Shown here: one piece after another, positions 10,022 through 19,408 of the stretch | How the letters are laid out: every line of letters begins with the position of its first letter | Position numbering within the stretch: position 1 is the stretch's first letter | Source of the DNA: an uncultured Paraglaciecola sp. | Lineage (GTDB): Bacteria > Pseudomonadota > Gammaproteobacteria > Enterobacterales > Alteromonadaceae | Direction: 5' to 3' | NCBI RefSeq assembly: GCF_937123705.1 | Contig: NZ_CAKZKO010000010.1 | Span: 62,001-126,000 of the forward strand | DNA: 64,000 nt | The notes under the pieces: generated by a model | Seen by the model: the letters and a program-made list of their open reading frames with translations, nothing else | Told to the model about the DNA's origin: nothing | Databases searched by the model: none | Position numbers and translations under genes: made by a program

Positions 10022-11386
10022 TTGGCTATATTGAAGAAAAAGCGCACCTATTTATTACTCACTGTTGCCATATTATTGGTGGTTGGTTTTTACTCTCTTA
10101 ATGTGGTGAAAAGTGCCGCTCGAGCTTATATTTTTGCCTACCCCATCAATGTGATGGAATTCACTCGGTTGTCAATGGTAGACAAAATGGGTACGAATAA
10201 GATTAATCATCTTAGAGACTTTCCAAATCACGATTTTCGTCAGGTCGTGCGCCCTAATAACGACACTTTGTACAGTAACGCTTGGTTTGATTTAAGCCAA
10301 GAGCCGATGATTATTTCAGTACCCGATATAGAGCGTTATTATGTATTACCATTTATGGATGCTTGGACCAATGTATTTGGGTTTATTGGCTCTCGAACTA
10401 CAGGTAATCAAGCCGGTGACTACGCCTTAGTAGGTCCAGATTTTGAAGGTGTGTTGCCTGACAACATCCAGCGAATTACAGCACCCACAAATATGGTGTG
10501 GATGATTGGCAGAATTCACGTGTATGGGGAACACGACATTTCCAATGTGGCACAAATTCAAGACAACATTCACGTCACTGCTTTATCAAAATGGTCATCG
10601 CAAATACCTATGCCAGCGACAGTGACCCCAAGTAATCTAAATAGCAATCCTGTTAACCCTAAAGCGCAAGTTGATGAGTTAACGCCAACTGAGTTTTTTA
10701 GCTCTTTTGCGAAACTACTGGCCAAACAGCCAGCCCATGCCAGAGATAAAGGCGAATTTGACAATTTTGCCGCATTAGGCCTTAACAAAGAAAATCAATT
10801 TGACTTGGCAGACGTGAACCCTATAAAACGCTTTTTAATCGCTATTGGTTCAAAATTGGCAAACGATAAACTGCACTCTGCGTTGCAATCTAAAGGTACA
10901 TCTCCCAAAGAAAACGGCTGGATAGTGTGGCGAGATACCCTAGGTGAATACGGCACAAATTATACGGTGCGGGCAGGTGTCACTTTAGGTGGACTGGGTG
11001 CATTGTCGGCACAAGAAGCGGCTTATCCAAGTGCAGATGCTGATATTAACGGTGAAAATTTGCACGGCAGTAACCAGTATGAATTGCATTTCAAAGCAGG
11101 GCAACTACCACCTGTTAATGCGTTTTGGTCGCTGACTATGTACAACACCGATGGCTATCTTATAAAAAACCCTATTAATCGTTATCTTGTTAACAACTCA
11201 GATGATTTAAAATTCAATGAAGATGGCTCGTTAACTATAGTGATCCAGCATAAACAACCCAAAGAAAACCTCTCCAATTGGTTACCCGCCCCAGCTGAAG
11301 AATTTTCGATACTCTTAAGACTGTACGATACCACTTCGGCTTTTACCGATGGTAGCTGGAAATTACCACCTCTAGAACGTAAGTAG
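10022..11386 (+). CDS. DUF1254/DUF1214 domain protein, membrane-anchored
   Basis: Encodes 454 residues. The N-terminus has one membrane segment (about residues 9-28), so the protein is probably anchored with its body in the periplasm. Residues about 35-165 carry the DUF1254 core (AYIFAYPINVMEF, then RPNNDTLYSNAWFDL). The C-terminal third carries DUF1214 (PPVNAFWSLTMYNTDGY). The family's biochemical role is not firmly known to me. The start is TTG at 10022, with AAGGTAA 8 bases upstream. It lies between uvrA and the MFS gene, where relatives often have no gene, and is preceded by the long inverted repeat, which suggests later insertion. Confidence 0.85.
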   Translation: MAILKKKRTYLLLTVAILLVVGFYSLNVVKSAARAYIFAYPINVMEFTRLSMVDKMGTNKINHLRDFPNHDFRQVVRPNNDTLYSNAWFDLSQEPMIISVPDIERYYVLPFMDAWTNVFGFIGSRTTGNQAGDYALVGPDFEGVLPDNIQRITAPTNMVWMIGRIHVYGEHDISNVAQIQDNIHVTALSKWSSQIPMPATVTPSNLNSNPVNPKAQVDELTPTEFFSSFAKLLAKQPAHARDKGEFDNFAALGLNKENQFDLADVNPIKRFLIAIGSKLANDKLHSALQSKGTSPKENGWIVWRDTLGEYGTNYTVRAGVTLGGLGALSAQEAAYPSADADINGENLHGSNQYELHFKAGQLPPVNAFWSLTMYNTDGYLIKNPINRYLVNNSDDLKFNEDGSLTIVIQHKQPKENLSNWLPAPAEEFSILLRLYDTTSAFTDGSWKLPPLERK

Positions 11387-11523
11387 TATCCGCAAAATTA
11401 AGCGAATTGGTATTAAGTTAGCAATATGATTTAAGCGCATAAGTGCTTTTTCAAAAAAAATTCTATGCTAAACTTGGTGCCGATTTAACGCCTAACTTTT
11501 CATTCTTAACTACAGATTAAACC
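11387..11523 (+). promoter_or_regulatory. Short leader before the YajR-like gene
   Basis: This 137-bp A+T-rich gap contains ATTGGTATTAAG (11406-11417), a motif related to sequences in two other gaps of this window. No LexA-like box is visible, although ssb lies downstream. Confidence 0.3.
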
Positions 11524-12861
11524 TTGAACTCAACCGAACTTCGCAGCGCCTTTTCTCTTGCCTTTGTGTATGTCCTACGCATGCTAGGCCTATTTATGAT
11601 CATGCCTGTGATCGCCATTAGCGCTAAACATTATCCCGATTATTCAGCCTTTTTGGTTGGACTAGCGATTGGTGGTTACGGCTTAACGCAAGCCATTTTG
11701 CAAATTCCCATGGGCGTGCTTTCAGATAAAATTGGCCGCAAACCTGTGATTGCTGGCGGTCTATTGATTTTTGCTATAGGCAGTTTAGTTGCCGCTACAG
11801 CCGATAGTTTAATTTGGGTGGTGGTTGGGCGTTTCTTACAAGGCGCAGGAGCCATAGCTGGCGCCATTATGGCTTTGGCTGGTGATTTAAGTCGTGACAA
11901 ACAGCGCCCTAAGGTGATGGCAATTATTGGTATCTCTATTGGTTTTTCTTTTTATCTCGCGTTACTTTTAGGGCCGATTATTGCGGGAAAATTTGGTCTA
12001 AGTGGCATCTTTTTAATGACGGGTGTTTTAGCATGCCTATGTATCTTATTGGTACTATTTGTGGTGCCAAGTGCCACCAATGTTGCTCCGAAGGGAGACA
12101 CACTCCCCGTTGTTGAAGACCTAAAAACGCTCTTTTTACACCCAGAGTTAATTCGCCTTAATATCAGCGTGTTATTACTACATATGTTGATCACCTTACT
12201 TTTTGTGCAAATCCCAGTGTTTCTGGTTGATTTAAACTGGCCTCTTGCGATGCATTGGAAAGCCTACTCTGTAGTGTTGGTTGCTTCGGTTGTGGGCCTT
12301 GTTGCACTAATGGCCTTGGCGGGAAAATTTAAAAAAGCTGTGCTGCAATTTAGTGTAACAGGTATGGCTATGGTTTTTGCTTTACTAATTTTTGGCCAAA
12401 ATTCGCTGTTATATCTAATGATTTTAGTTAGCTTGTTTTTTACTTGTTTTAATTATCTGGAAGCAAATTTTCCTGCCATGGTTTCTAATATCGCCCCCGC
12501 AGGGAAAAAAGGCTCTGCCATGGGAGTGTACGCTAGCTTTCAATTTATGGGCGCCTTTATTGGTGGGGTATTATCTGGAAGCATTAGTGATATTTTAGGT
12601 ATTCAATGGGTGTTTATTCTAGCCAGTATTTTATGTTGTATTTGGTTGCTGTTGATCAGAGGTTTGAGCGGGACTAACAGACTGAAACGGTATACACTTA
12701 ATACCAATAAGCACACTAGTAATCTGACTTTGCAACAGCTATCTGAATTAGCAGGTGTAGTAGACATCACTGTGGTGCCTAGTGAACAAGTAATGTATGT
12801 AAAAGCAGAACAACATTTCGACATTCAGCAAGCGCGGCTTGTACTGAATTCAAAAGATTAA
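11524..12861 (+). CDS. YajR-like MFS transporter with C-terminal YAM-type domain
   Basis: Encodes 445 residues. Twelve membrane segments are followed by a soluble C-terminal domain of about 55 residues, as in E. coli YajR. MFS motif A is seen as GVLSDKIGRKPVI near residue 66. The C-terminal domain has a ferredoxin-like pattern (ELAGVVDITVVPSEQVMYVKA). The substrate is unknown; a proton-driven efflux role is the family expectation. The likely start is TTG at 11524; no strong ribosome site is seen. It ends 12 bp before ssb, so the two are probably co-transcribed. Confidence 0.85.
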   Translation: MNSTELRSAFSLAFVYVLRMLGLFMIMPVIAISAKHYPDYSAFLVGLAIGGYGLTQAILQIPMGVLSDKIGRKPVIAGGLLIFAIGSLVAATADSLIWVVVGRFLQGAGAIAGAIMALAGDLSRDKQRPKVMAIIGISIGFSFYLALLLGPIIAGKFGLSGIFLMTGVLACLCILLVLFVVPSATNVAPKGDTLPVVEDLKTLFLHPELIRLNISVLLLHMLITLLFVQIPVFLVDLNWPLAMHWKAYSVVLVASVVGLVALMALAGKFKKAVLQFSVTGMAMVFALLIFGQNSLLYLMILVSLFFTCFNYLEANFPAMVSNIAPAGKKGSAMGVYASFQFMGAFIGGVLSGSISDILGIQWVFILASILCCIWLLLIRGLSGTNRLKRYTLNTNKHTSNLTLQQLSELAGVVDITVVPSEQVMYVKAEQHFDIQQARLVLNSKD

Positions 12862-12873
12862 TGAGGAGGAACA

Positions 12874-13449
12874 ATGGCGAGCAAAGGCGTAAACAAAGTA
12901 ATCTTAGTGGGTAATTTGGGTAAAGATCCCGAAGTAAGGTACACCCCAAACGGCAAAGCCGTTGCCAATTTAACCTTAGCCACATCTGAGAGCTGGAAAG
13001 ACCAAAGCGGTCAAATGCAAGAAAAAACCGAATGGCATCGTATATCCATGTTTGGAAAACTAGCCGAAATTGCTGGTGAGTACCTTAAAAAAGGCAGCCA
13101 AATTTACGTAGAAGGTAAATTGCAAACTCGCAAGTGGCAAGATCAACAAGGCCAAGACAGATACTCAACTGAAGTAGTGCTAGACCCATTCAACGGTGTG
13201 ATGCAAATGTTAGGTGGTCGCGGTGGTCAATCCGAAGGCGGTTTTCAAGGGCAACAACGCCCTGCAGCGGCTCCGCAGCAGAATCAAGGTTATCAACAAC
13301 AACCTCAGCAAAATCAGCAATATCAACAGCCACCAGCCCAAAGTGCGCCCCAACAGCAAAATCAAGGCTTCAATCAAGCCCCAGCACAAGGCCAAGCAGC
13401 CCCAATGGCTGAACCTGATTTTGACTTTGATGATGATATTCCGTTCTGA
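12874..13449 (+). CDS. ssb: Single-stranded DNA-binding protein
   Basis: Encodes 191 residues. The N-terminal OB fold (about residues 1-112) begins [20 protein letters not shown] and contains [12 protein letters not shown]. It is followed by a long Gln/Pro-rich disordered linker (about 120-175) and the acidic tip DFDDDIPF, which recruits replication and repair partners. It coats single-stranded DNA as a tetramer. A strong ribosome site (GAGGAGGAAC) precedes the ATG at 12874. A clear terminator follows at 13486. The linker is codon-repetitive (CAA/CAG), so linker length may vary between strains. Confidence 0.98.
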   Translation: MASKGVNKVILVGNLGKDPEVRYTPNGKAVANLTLATSESWKDQSGQMQEKTEWHRISMFGKLAEIAGEYLKKGSQIYVEGKLQTRKWQDQQGQDRYSTEVVLDPFNGVMQMLGGRGGQSEGGFQGQQRPAAAPQQNQGYQQQPQQNQQYQQPPAQSAPQQQNQGFNQAPAQGQAAPMAEPDFDFDDDIPF

Positions 13450-13485
13450 CCAAAGACAAAATGTTAAATGTTGAAAAATAACTAT

Positions 13486-13514
13486 AAAAGCCGCTATTAA
13501 GCGGCTTTTTATTG
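13486..13514 (+). terminator. Rho-independent terminator after ssb
   Basis: Stem AAAAGCCGCT (13486-13495) pairs with AGCGGCTTTT (13500-13509) across a 4-base loop and runs into a T-tract. Confidence 0.92.
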
Positions 13515-13649
13515 CCCTGTCGTTCCCTAAGTATGTTGATGGAGAATGGTATAAGTTAAAAGTTTAGTGTTGGACAGTTTGGCCATATTTTCTTTTTTGT
13601 TACCTAGTTAATATAGCTGCAATCTCCAACGTTAATCAGGTATTGCATT

Positions 13650-14348
13650 ATGTCGTCTTATTTAAACAAAGTTGTGTTAGCGGTTTCATTACTGACATTA
13701 AGCTCAGTTTCACAAGCCTCACTTATTACCAATGGCAGTTTTGAGCAAACCAGCTTACTTATAAAAGGTGAAGTGCATAATACCCTCTTGAGTGCTTATG
13801 AGGATAAGAATAGTACTTGGGATATATTTTATGATTTGCCAGGTTGGACAACTACTTTTGGCAATGGCATTGAATTGCAAAAAGGTGTAGTAACCAGCTC
13901 GCAAGATGGTCAACATCACGTTGAGTTAGATTCTCATATGAACGGCTCGTCAAATTCAGTCATGACCCAGTCCTTAGATTCACTCACTGTTGGCGCGGAT
14001 TATTTATTAGAGTTCTATTACAAGCCTCGTACTAATACCGTCAACGATAATGGTATTAATGTTTATTGGTACGATACAGCCGTTGAATTTGATTGGGATA
14101 TGACGGCTGTATACATAGCCGATAGTACCACCAAGGAAACTAAAAACTGGGCATTGCAGACTGTTTCATTTACTGCACTTGCAACCTCGATGGACTTAAG
14201 CTTCGCTTCAGTAGGTAAGCAAAATACCTTAGGTGGTTTGATTGATAATGTGTCTTTGGTCCAAGCAACTTCAGTTCCGGAGCCATCGACCTTAGGAGTA
14301 TTTTTTGCGGCTGCATTTGGTTTATTCTCAATGCGACGTGCAAAGTAA
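13650..14348 (+). CDS. PEP-CTERM sorting-domain exported protein
   Basis: Encodes 232 residues. It has a signal peptide ending near QAS (residue 24), then ITNGSFEQ, a start typical of DUF642-like or anchor-domain surface proteins. The C-terminus is VPEPSTLGVFFAAAFGLFS plus MRRAK, a complete PEP-CTERM signal: PEP motif, hydrophobic stretch and Arg cluster. Such proteins are processed by exosortase (EpsH family) and usually belong to extracellular matrix or floc formation. No exosortase gene is in the window, so it must lie elsewhere if the system works. It has its own upstream gap and ends at a stem-loop. Confidence 0.88.
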   Translation: MSSYLNKVVLAVSLLTLSSVSQASLITNGSFEQTSLLIKGEVHNTLLSAYEDKNSTWDIFYDLPGWTTTFGNGIELQKGVVTSSQDGQHHVELDSHMNGSSNSVMTQSLDSLTVGADYLLEFYYKPRTNTVNDNGINVYWYDTAVEFDWDMTAVYIADSTTKETKNWALQTVSFTALATSMDLSFASVGKQNTLGGLIDNVSLVQATSVPEPSTLGVFFAAAFGLFSMRRAK

Positions 14349-14368
14349 GTTAATTATGCTTTGAGTGA

Positions 14369-14414
14369 CTTTCTTGGTTAAGCGCTTTTCCCCAGCGCTA
14401 AGAAACCAAGAAAG
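14369..14414. terminator. Long stem-loop between convergent genes
   Basis: CTTTCTTGGTTAAGCGCT (14369-14386) pairs with AGCGCTAAGAAACCAAGAAAG (14394-14414), with a two-base bulge and a short loop. It lies between the PEP-CTERM gene and the HDOD gene, so it may stop transcription from both sides. Neither side has a long T-run. Confidence 0.6.
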
Positions 14415-14430
14415 CACATCAAATTTATCA

Positions 14431-15576
14431 CTAATTTATAGATCCCAATAACTGTTTTATCTCCTCAAAATTTTGAATGTTTAATCGCTCAGCTTGTTGT
14501 TCTAACGGGGTAAAATCAGTATGCCGTGCCGCTGCAGCATATAAACAAGACAGCATAAACAATACTAACTTTTCTTGTTCATTACCTTTGGTGACTAGTT
14601 GGCTCACTTTGTCGATATGATTTAATTGTTTCACCACACTCGCATCAATATGCCACATCGACAATATCAATGACGATGCAGAGTAAACACTTATTTCCAT
14701 TGCTGGTCGAACATGTTGATTAAGGGAGTGTAAATCATCAATACCATGCAATGCATAGCGCATCATTTCGTGTTTAGGGGTATTTTGGTGGGTTAGTAAG
14801 AATATGCCCAATAGCGAAAACAGCAGCACTTGTTCTGTTATCTCTATGTCGAATTCGCAGTCTATTACCAGTAACTTTCGAACGCACTGAAATAGGCGGG
14901 GAGCCAATAGTATTGCTGGTGTGTATCGGTTGAGAATGACCTGTTCTACATGATCGTTTAGCGCATCTTTTACAGCAAAAATAACCGCAAAGTTAATAAC
15001 TGTACTTATGCCCAAATTTCGACCTATCGCATCTCTTAGGTTTTTGGGTGTTCTACCGTATATGGCTTTGCTTGCTTGCCCCATGATGCGCCCAGAAAAC
15101 ACAAGATCTTGGCTCACAATTTCAGCAACTCTTTCTAAATTCAGATCACCTAGCTTTTTTTCACTTAGCAATTGTTGGCAACTGGTAGGCATAGGAGGCA
15201 TATTTTTAGCTATTTCCGTCAGTTTTTGATTGTTGGCCTCAGGAGAACCAACCAAAGATAACTCGCGAAATTTTGATGCAGTGGTGCCAAATCTATTGCG
15301 AAACGCACGTTCAAAGGTTGCTCGCTCTGAATATCCTAGCTTAATTGCCAGCTCCTCTACGTTCATTTGCATTGTTAGTAATGCTCTAACGCAGAGTTCA
15401 TTTAAAAACTTACTTTGAATGAGTTTGTAACTGGTTTGTTCTTGGGCGAGTTTACGTCTAAATGACGTCATACTCATCGACAAAGCAAACGCACTTTGCT
15501 CAATGGTTAATGAAGCAGGTAGGTCCGCATCATGCAGTAAGCGATTGACTGCTTCGGTAATTAACAGGTTGTCCAT
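14431..15576 (-). CDS. AraC-type HTH fused to HDOD domain
   Basis: Encodes 381 residues. Residues about 1-105 form an AraC/XylS-type double helix-turn-helix, best seen in ELAIKLGYSERATFERAFRN followed by RFGTTASKFR. Residues about 115-330 match the HDOD domain (LTEIAKNMPPMPTSCQQLL, then VAEIVSQDLVFSGRIM), a degenerate HD-like output domain found in bacterial signalling proteins. HDOD proteins usually carry HDOD alone or with EAL, GGDEF or receiver domains; a DNA-binding AraC part at the N-terminus is unusual. It may be a regulator whose HDOD part senses a partner. The ATG at 15576 has GGGGAAA just upstream. It is transcribed toward the PEP-CTERM gene; its targets are unknown. Confidence 0.8.
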   Translation of the reverse strand: MDNLLITEAVNRLLHDADLPASLTIEQSAFALSMSMTSFRRKLAQEQTSYKLIQSKFLNELCVRALLTMQMNVEELAIKLGYSERATFERAFRNRFGTTASKFRELSLVGSPEANNQKLTEIAKNMPPMPTSCQQLLSEKKLGDLNLERVAEIVSQDLVFSGRIMGQASKAIYGRTPKNLRDAIGRNLGISTVINFAVIFAVKDALNDHVEQVILNRYTPAILLAPRLFQCVRKLLVIDCEFDIEITEQVLLFSLLGIFLLTHQNTPKHEMMRYALHGIDDLHSLNQHVRPAMEISVYSASSLILSMWHIDASVVKQLNHIDKVSQLVTKGNEQEKLVLFMLSCLYAAAARHTDFTPLEQQAERLNIQNFEEIKQLLGSIN

Positions 15577-15942
15577 TTCCCCATCCTATATTGGCTGCAA
15601 AATCATTCAGCAAAGATCAACTGTTCCAAATAGAGTGTGACAGGCTATTAGTCCGCCACAAACCTTTAACAGACCTAACCTCTGTTGAAAATCTAATTTT
15701 TGAGAATCTTTACTTTACATTATTTTAATGATTTAACGATAAAAACCTGACGAACTGCGTGAAAAATAGCCTGCAAATTGACGCTGCCAAAACTCGACGC
15801 CTAATTTTGTTGAATTTAGATATCGAGGCTTTAGATGTGCTGGTCACAAATCGCAAGATAGTTAAAGGCAATATTGATTCAATAAGAAGCCAGTTAATAG
15901 CTTTCTATGTATTCACATCAGGTTATTTACGTATTCGTCTGC
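15577..15942 (-). promoter_or_regulatory. Gap upstream of the HTH-HDOD gene
   Basis: 366 bp separate the TonB receptor stop from the HTH-HDOD start on the same strand. The region is A+T-rich and must contain the HTH-HDOD promoter. A plus-strand open frame crosses it (15759-15980), but it resembles no family, has a GTG start and runs into the receptor gene, so I do not count it. I see no hairpin. Confidence 0.35.
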
Positions 15943-17970
15943 TCAAAAATCATATTGGATTGTGGCATAAATCGCCCTAGCCTCTCCCACAAAGTAACGG
16001 TAACTGCCGAATCCAAAATCGGCCCGCTCGGCATAATCTTCATTGCTAAGGTTGGTTATCCTAGCACTGATATTTAGCTGATTGTTTATTTGCCATCCTG
16101 CTCGCAGGTTGAGTAGATTATGGCCGCTATATTCGGCAGTGTTTTCTGGGTTAAGAAAGTAGTTACCTTGATGCACCCATTCAAGCTCAATAAATTCGCC
16201 TGAGTCGACACGCCAACCTAGTTGCACGCTGCCCATATGTTTTGGTGCGGTATCAATTTCATTGCCTTTGATATTAGTTCGACTTAGGGTCAAATTGGAG
16301 TCGTATTTATGTTTTGCTATGGTGCCATTGCCCGATAGGTAAAATTGTTGCCACTGATATCTTAATGCTAGCTCTATACCTCTATGAGACGTTTCGCCGT
16401 TACTGACATTTTGTTTATTGGTATCTTGAAAGATGAAATTATCTTTTTCCATAGCGAATAAGGTTAGGTCATAGAAAAAAGCCTGATCCTGACCTCTTAC
16501 CCCTAGTTCAAAGGCGTCTAGATTTTCCGCCTCTAAATCAGCCACGGTTTGCCCGGCTTGTAGCCTAAATAACTCAGTGGCTTGAGGAGCTCTGTAGCCT
16601 ATTGAGTATTGTGCATAGAGTCGATTGTCTTTGTTTAAAGCGTAATTGGCGTTAAGTTGATAAGACCATTCATCATACTCAATCACTTGATCTTCAGGAC
16701 GAGTAAATCGGCAGTTGTCGACATCTTGGGCGCAAGCGCTGCCAGTACTTAAGCGATTATCGTAATCATATTGAGTATGTTCATAACGCAGCCCAGCGCT
16801 TAACAGTAAGTGTTGGGTGGCACGCCATTGTAACTGCGCAAAAGGCGAGTACACACTGGCGTTTACCTGGTAATCATAGTGAAATCCTGCAGGTAAGCTA
16901 GGTGAAAAATCTTGCTCCTGGGTTTCAGTTAATTGTCCTTGGGTATAATCAATATCCACCCCACTCAACCATCTTAAATCACCGGAATCTTTTTGAAATT
17001 GAACTTGCACACCGGCGCTCGACTGGCTGTTTTCTTCAAGAGGTTGCCAAGGCAGGTAATGCTGTAAAAACTGCATATCTGTCCACCTGATATAAGGCGT
17101 AACGGTAAAACGAGAAGTGTGGTTAGCCACATAACTAACTTGACTATAAGCCCGCATGGACTGGCTATCACGAAAAGCTTCTGGGTTAGGATTTTGCTTT
17201 TTTAGGATGGCATCTTTATACATTTCAAAGCCACTAATAAAGCCTGCGGTTTCTTGATTTAAGTTAGTCACAGCGATGACATTTTTAACCTGCCAGTTAG
17301 CATCTTGATATTGATGAATAAGGTTAACTTTTTGCTGGTCGAAGCCACTATTATCTAAGTAGCCAGCATCTGTAGTGAGGTTGCCGTAAAGTAAAAATCC
17401 ATGTTGCTCACCGGCCTTTGACACACTAAAGGTGCCACGGGTGTAGTCATGAGGGCCAATAGCCAATGATAGACTTGAACGATCAGTTTCAAAAGGGTTG
17501 GGGGTGAGTACATTGATCACCCCATGTACCGCGTTAGAGCCGTAAATTGTGCTGGCAGGTCCTCGTAATACTTCGAGTGACGCGGCTTGTTCAGTATTGG
17601 CATCAAATAATTGATTGATATTGCAAAACCCTGGGGCACGAAGCGAAATTCCATCTTGAGCAAGAAAAAACGCCCCGCAGCCGCCAGCTCCTGTCAGCAC
17701 GGGTGAGCGGATAGCCGTTAGGTGCTCTTGGCCATTGCCACGGCTAACCCAAGCGCCAGGAATACGCACTAAGGTTTGATTAATATGCTGTTGCTCGATT
17801 TGCCTTAAGCTCTTGTCGTCTAAGCTACTAATGTTTCCAGCCACATCTAAAATACTCTGGCTAGTGCGCGTAGCCGTGACTGTAATTTGCTCAATTGGTT
17901 GGGGGCTAGTTTGGCCTAATACTGCGGTACTAACTAACATTAATGTTAAAAAACAAACGTTTGGGTTCAA
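15943..17970 (-). CDS. TonB-dependent outer membrane receptor
   Basis: Encodes 675 residues. A signal peptide (cleavage near VLGQ) is followed by the TonB box region IEQITVTATR. The plug domain spans residues about 25-160, with VLRGPASTIYGSNAVHGVINV typical of the family when read as overlapping motifs. A 22-strand barrel follows, ending in an aromatic residue (IQYDF), as required for outer membrane insertion. The plug contains two cysteines in GAGGCGAFF and APGFCNINQ, perhaps disulfide-bonded. The substrate (siderophore, vitamin or sugar) cannot be decided. The start is TTG at 17970, with CGGAG 5 bases upstream. No Fur box is obvious upstream. Confidence 0.9.
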   Translation of the reverse strand: MNPNVCFLTLMLVSTAVLGQTSPQPIEQITVTATRTSQSILDVAGNISSLDDKSLRQIEQQHINQTLVRIPGAWVSRGNGQEHLTAIRSPVLTGAGGCGAFFLAQDGISLRAPGFCNINQLFDANTEQAASLEVLRGPASTIYGSNAVHGVINVLTPNPFETDRSSLSLAIGPHDYTRGTFSVSKAGEQHGFLLYGNLTTDAGYLDNSGFDQQKVNLIHQYQDANWQVKNVIAVTNLNQETAGFISGFEMYKDAILKKQNPNPEAFRDSQSMRAYSQVSYVANHTSRFTVTPYIRWTDMQFLQHYLPWQPLEENSQSSAGVQVQFQKDSGDLRWLSGVDIDYTQGQLTETQEQDFSPSLPAGFHYDYQVNASVYSPFAQLQWRATQHLLLSAGLRYEHTQYDYDNRLSTGSACAQDVDNCRFTRPEDQVIEYDEWSYQLNANYALNKDNRLYAQYSIGYRAPQATELFRLQAGQTVADLEAENLDAFELGVRGQDQAFFYDLTLFAMEKDNFIFQDTNKQNVSNGETSHRGIELALRYQWQQFYLSGNGTIAKHKYDSNLTLSRTNIKGNEIDTAPKHMGSVQLGWRVDSGEFIELEWVHQGNYFLNPENTAEYSGHNLLNLRAGWQINNQLNISARITNLSNEDYAERADFGFGSYRYFVGEARAIYATIQYDF

Positions 17971-18481
17971 AACAACTCCGAAAATAATCGTTCAATGTAA
18001 ATTTGTGGCGGGATAGTAAAGTATTGTATCTGCTAAGCCTACGATCAAAATGTAATATTAAATTTACCTTTGCACTTTTACCGCTGTACTTAAGCCAACT
18101 AGAACTATGATTTGAATGTCGTACTTATCTAGTGATTTTATAAGGGTAACTTTAATGCCTCAAGTCTGAACAAGCAACGCCTGTAAGTCGCGCGATTCTT
18201 GCCCTTATCTTAGTTATCCATCATGGATGTAGAGTGACGACACACCCTTATGAACGCTTCGATATGAACAAAACTCGTCCTACTTACCCATAATTGCATG
18301 ATTGCTTTAAATGAGATTAAAGTAACCATTTGAAATATAGGTATAAATTTTTATTTCTCGACATTTCTTACCCAGAGTTTAGGTTAAATCAACCATATAG
18401 TTAATTAGTATTATAAGACTAGCGTTAGGCGGGTTTTTTTGCTGTAATTAGGGACAAATTTCAAGCATTTAAGCCTATGAT
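17971..18481. promoter_or_regulatory. Divergent control region, TonB receptor / MSHA operon
   Basis: This 511-bp region has no supportable gene. It must drive the TonB receptor leftward and the MSHA operon rightward. TATAAG at 18412-18417 is a possible -10 for mshI but lacks a good -35. In Vibrio and Shewanella the gene upstream of mshI is mshH/csrD; it is absent here. Confidence 0.4.
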
Positions 18482-19408
18482 ATGCAAATTGGTTGGCGCG
18501 AGTTTATTAACGATAGATTTAAAAAAGCCTCAAAATTTCATTCTGTAGGGATTGAATTTGGCGTCAGTCAATTTCAAATAGCCACACTAGCCAAAACTAA
18601 AGGCCAGCTTAGTTGGGTAAAACAACACTCTACAACAATAGATAATTGGCAAAGTAAACTCAAAAGTTACGTGATAGAAAATCAGCTCGGCAATACACAG
18701 TGTAATATCGCACTCTCAATTTCAAAATATCAATTATTTCAGCTTGATAGGCCCGAAGTAAAAGATGAAGAGCTGAATCAAGCGTTACAATGGGCTGCAA
18801 AAGAGCATCTATCTACAGATGAGCAACATGTTATTGACTATTTTGATCTTCCTGTTGTCACATCTAATGTTAAAAAGTTAAATGTAGTCGCAATTAAAAC
18901 ACAAGATATACTCGATATTCGTGATGGTATTTTGGGGGCTGGCTTAATGCTTAATATGATAGGTATTGAAGAGCTGGCAAACTGTAATTTATTGCCAGAA
19001 AATGATGAAGCCGTCATTACCTTAAAGCAAGATGAGAGTGGGCAACTTAGTCTAAATATTGTGAAGCAAAATAAATTATTTTTTTCTAGACGTTTGCGGG
19101 GGTATGAAAACCTCGCTAATTTATCGCCAGAAGAATTAAAAATGGGAGTAGTGGATAACTTAAGTTTGGAAATTCAGCGCTCTATGGATTATTTTGAGAG
19201 TCAGCTAAGGCAAGCTCCCGTCAAAAAAGTTTATCTTTCAATCGATACACCTCACCAGGTGCCACTCGCAGAATTTATAAAGGACGTGCTTTTTGTAACG
19301 GTAGAATCATTTGTCCCCAATATCGCAAAAGATTCTAGTATGCCTATTAAACCATCAAGTATCGCAAGTTTAGGTGCCGCAATTGATAGCACAAGTTTGA
19401 TTGCCTAA
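18482..19408 (+). CDS. mshI: MSHA biogenesis protein MshI (PilM-like)
   Basis: Encodes 308 residues. It is PilM-like, with an actin-type fold suggested by SVGIEFGVSQFQIA near the N-terminus. It would form the cytoplasmic part of the inner-membrane alignment complex of the MSHA pilus. Conserved features include ALQWAAKEHL and a late SLGAAI motif. It is the first gene of the pilus operon. Its stop overlaps the next start by 1 bp (TAATG). In some bacteria MshI is longer and includes the PilN-like part; here the two are separate genes. Confidence 0.88.
   Translation: MQIGWREFINDRFKKASKFHSVGIEFGVSQFQIATLAKTKGQLSWVKQHSTTIDNWQSKLKSYVIENQLGNTQCNIALSISKYQLFQLDRPEVKDEELNQALQWAAKEHLSTDEQHVIDYFDLPVVTSNVKKLNVVAIKTQDILDIRDGILGAGLMLNMIGIEELANCNLLPENDEAVITLKQDESGQLSLNIVKQNKLFFSRRLRGYENLANLSPEELKMGVVDNLSLEIQRSMDYFESQLRQAPVKKVYLSIDTPHQVPLAEFIKDVLFVTVESFVPNIAKDSSMPIKPSSIASLGAAIDSTSLIA

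Noticed and set aside
13214..13474. Second-frame open reading within ssb
   Set aside because: It follows from the repetitive Gln/Pro codons of the ssb linker; ssb itself is certain.
15759..15980. Plus-strand 73-codon open frame between the HTH-HDOD and TonB receptor genes
   Set aside because: GTG start, no ribosome site, no recognisable family, and it runs into the receptor gene on the opposite strand.
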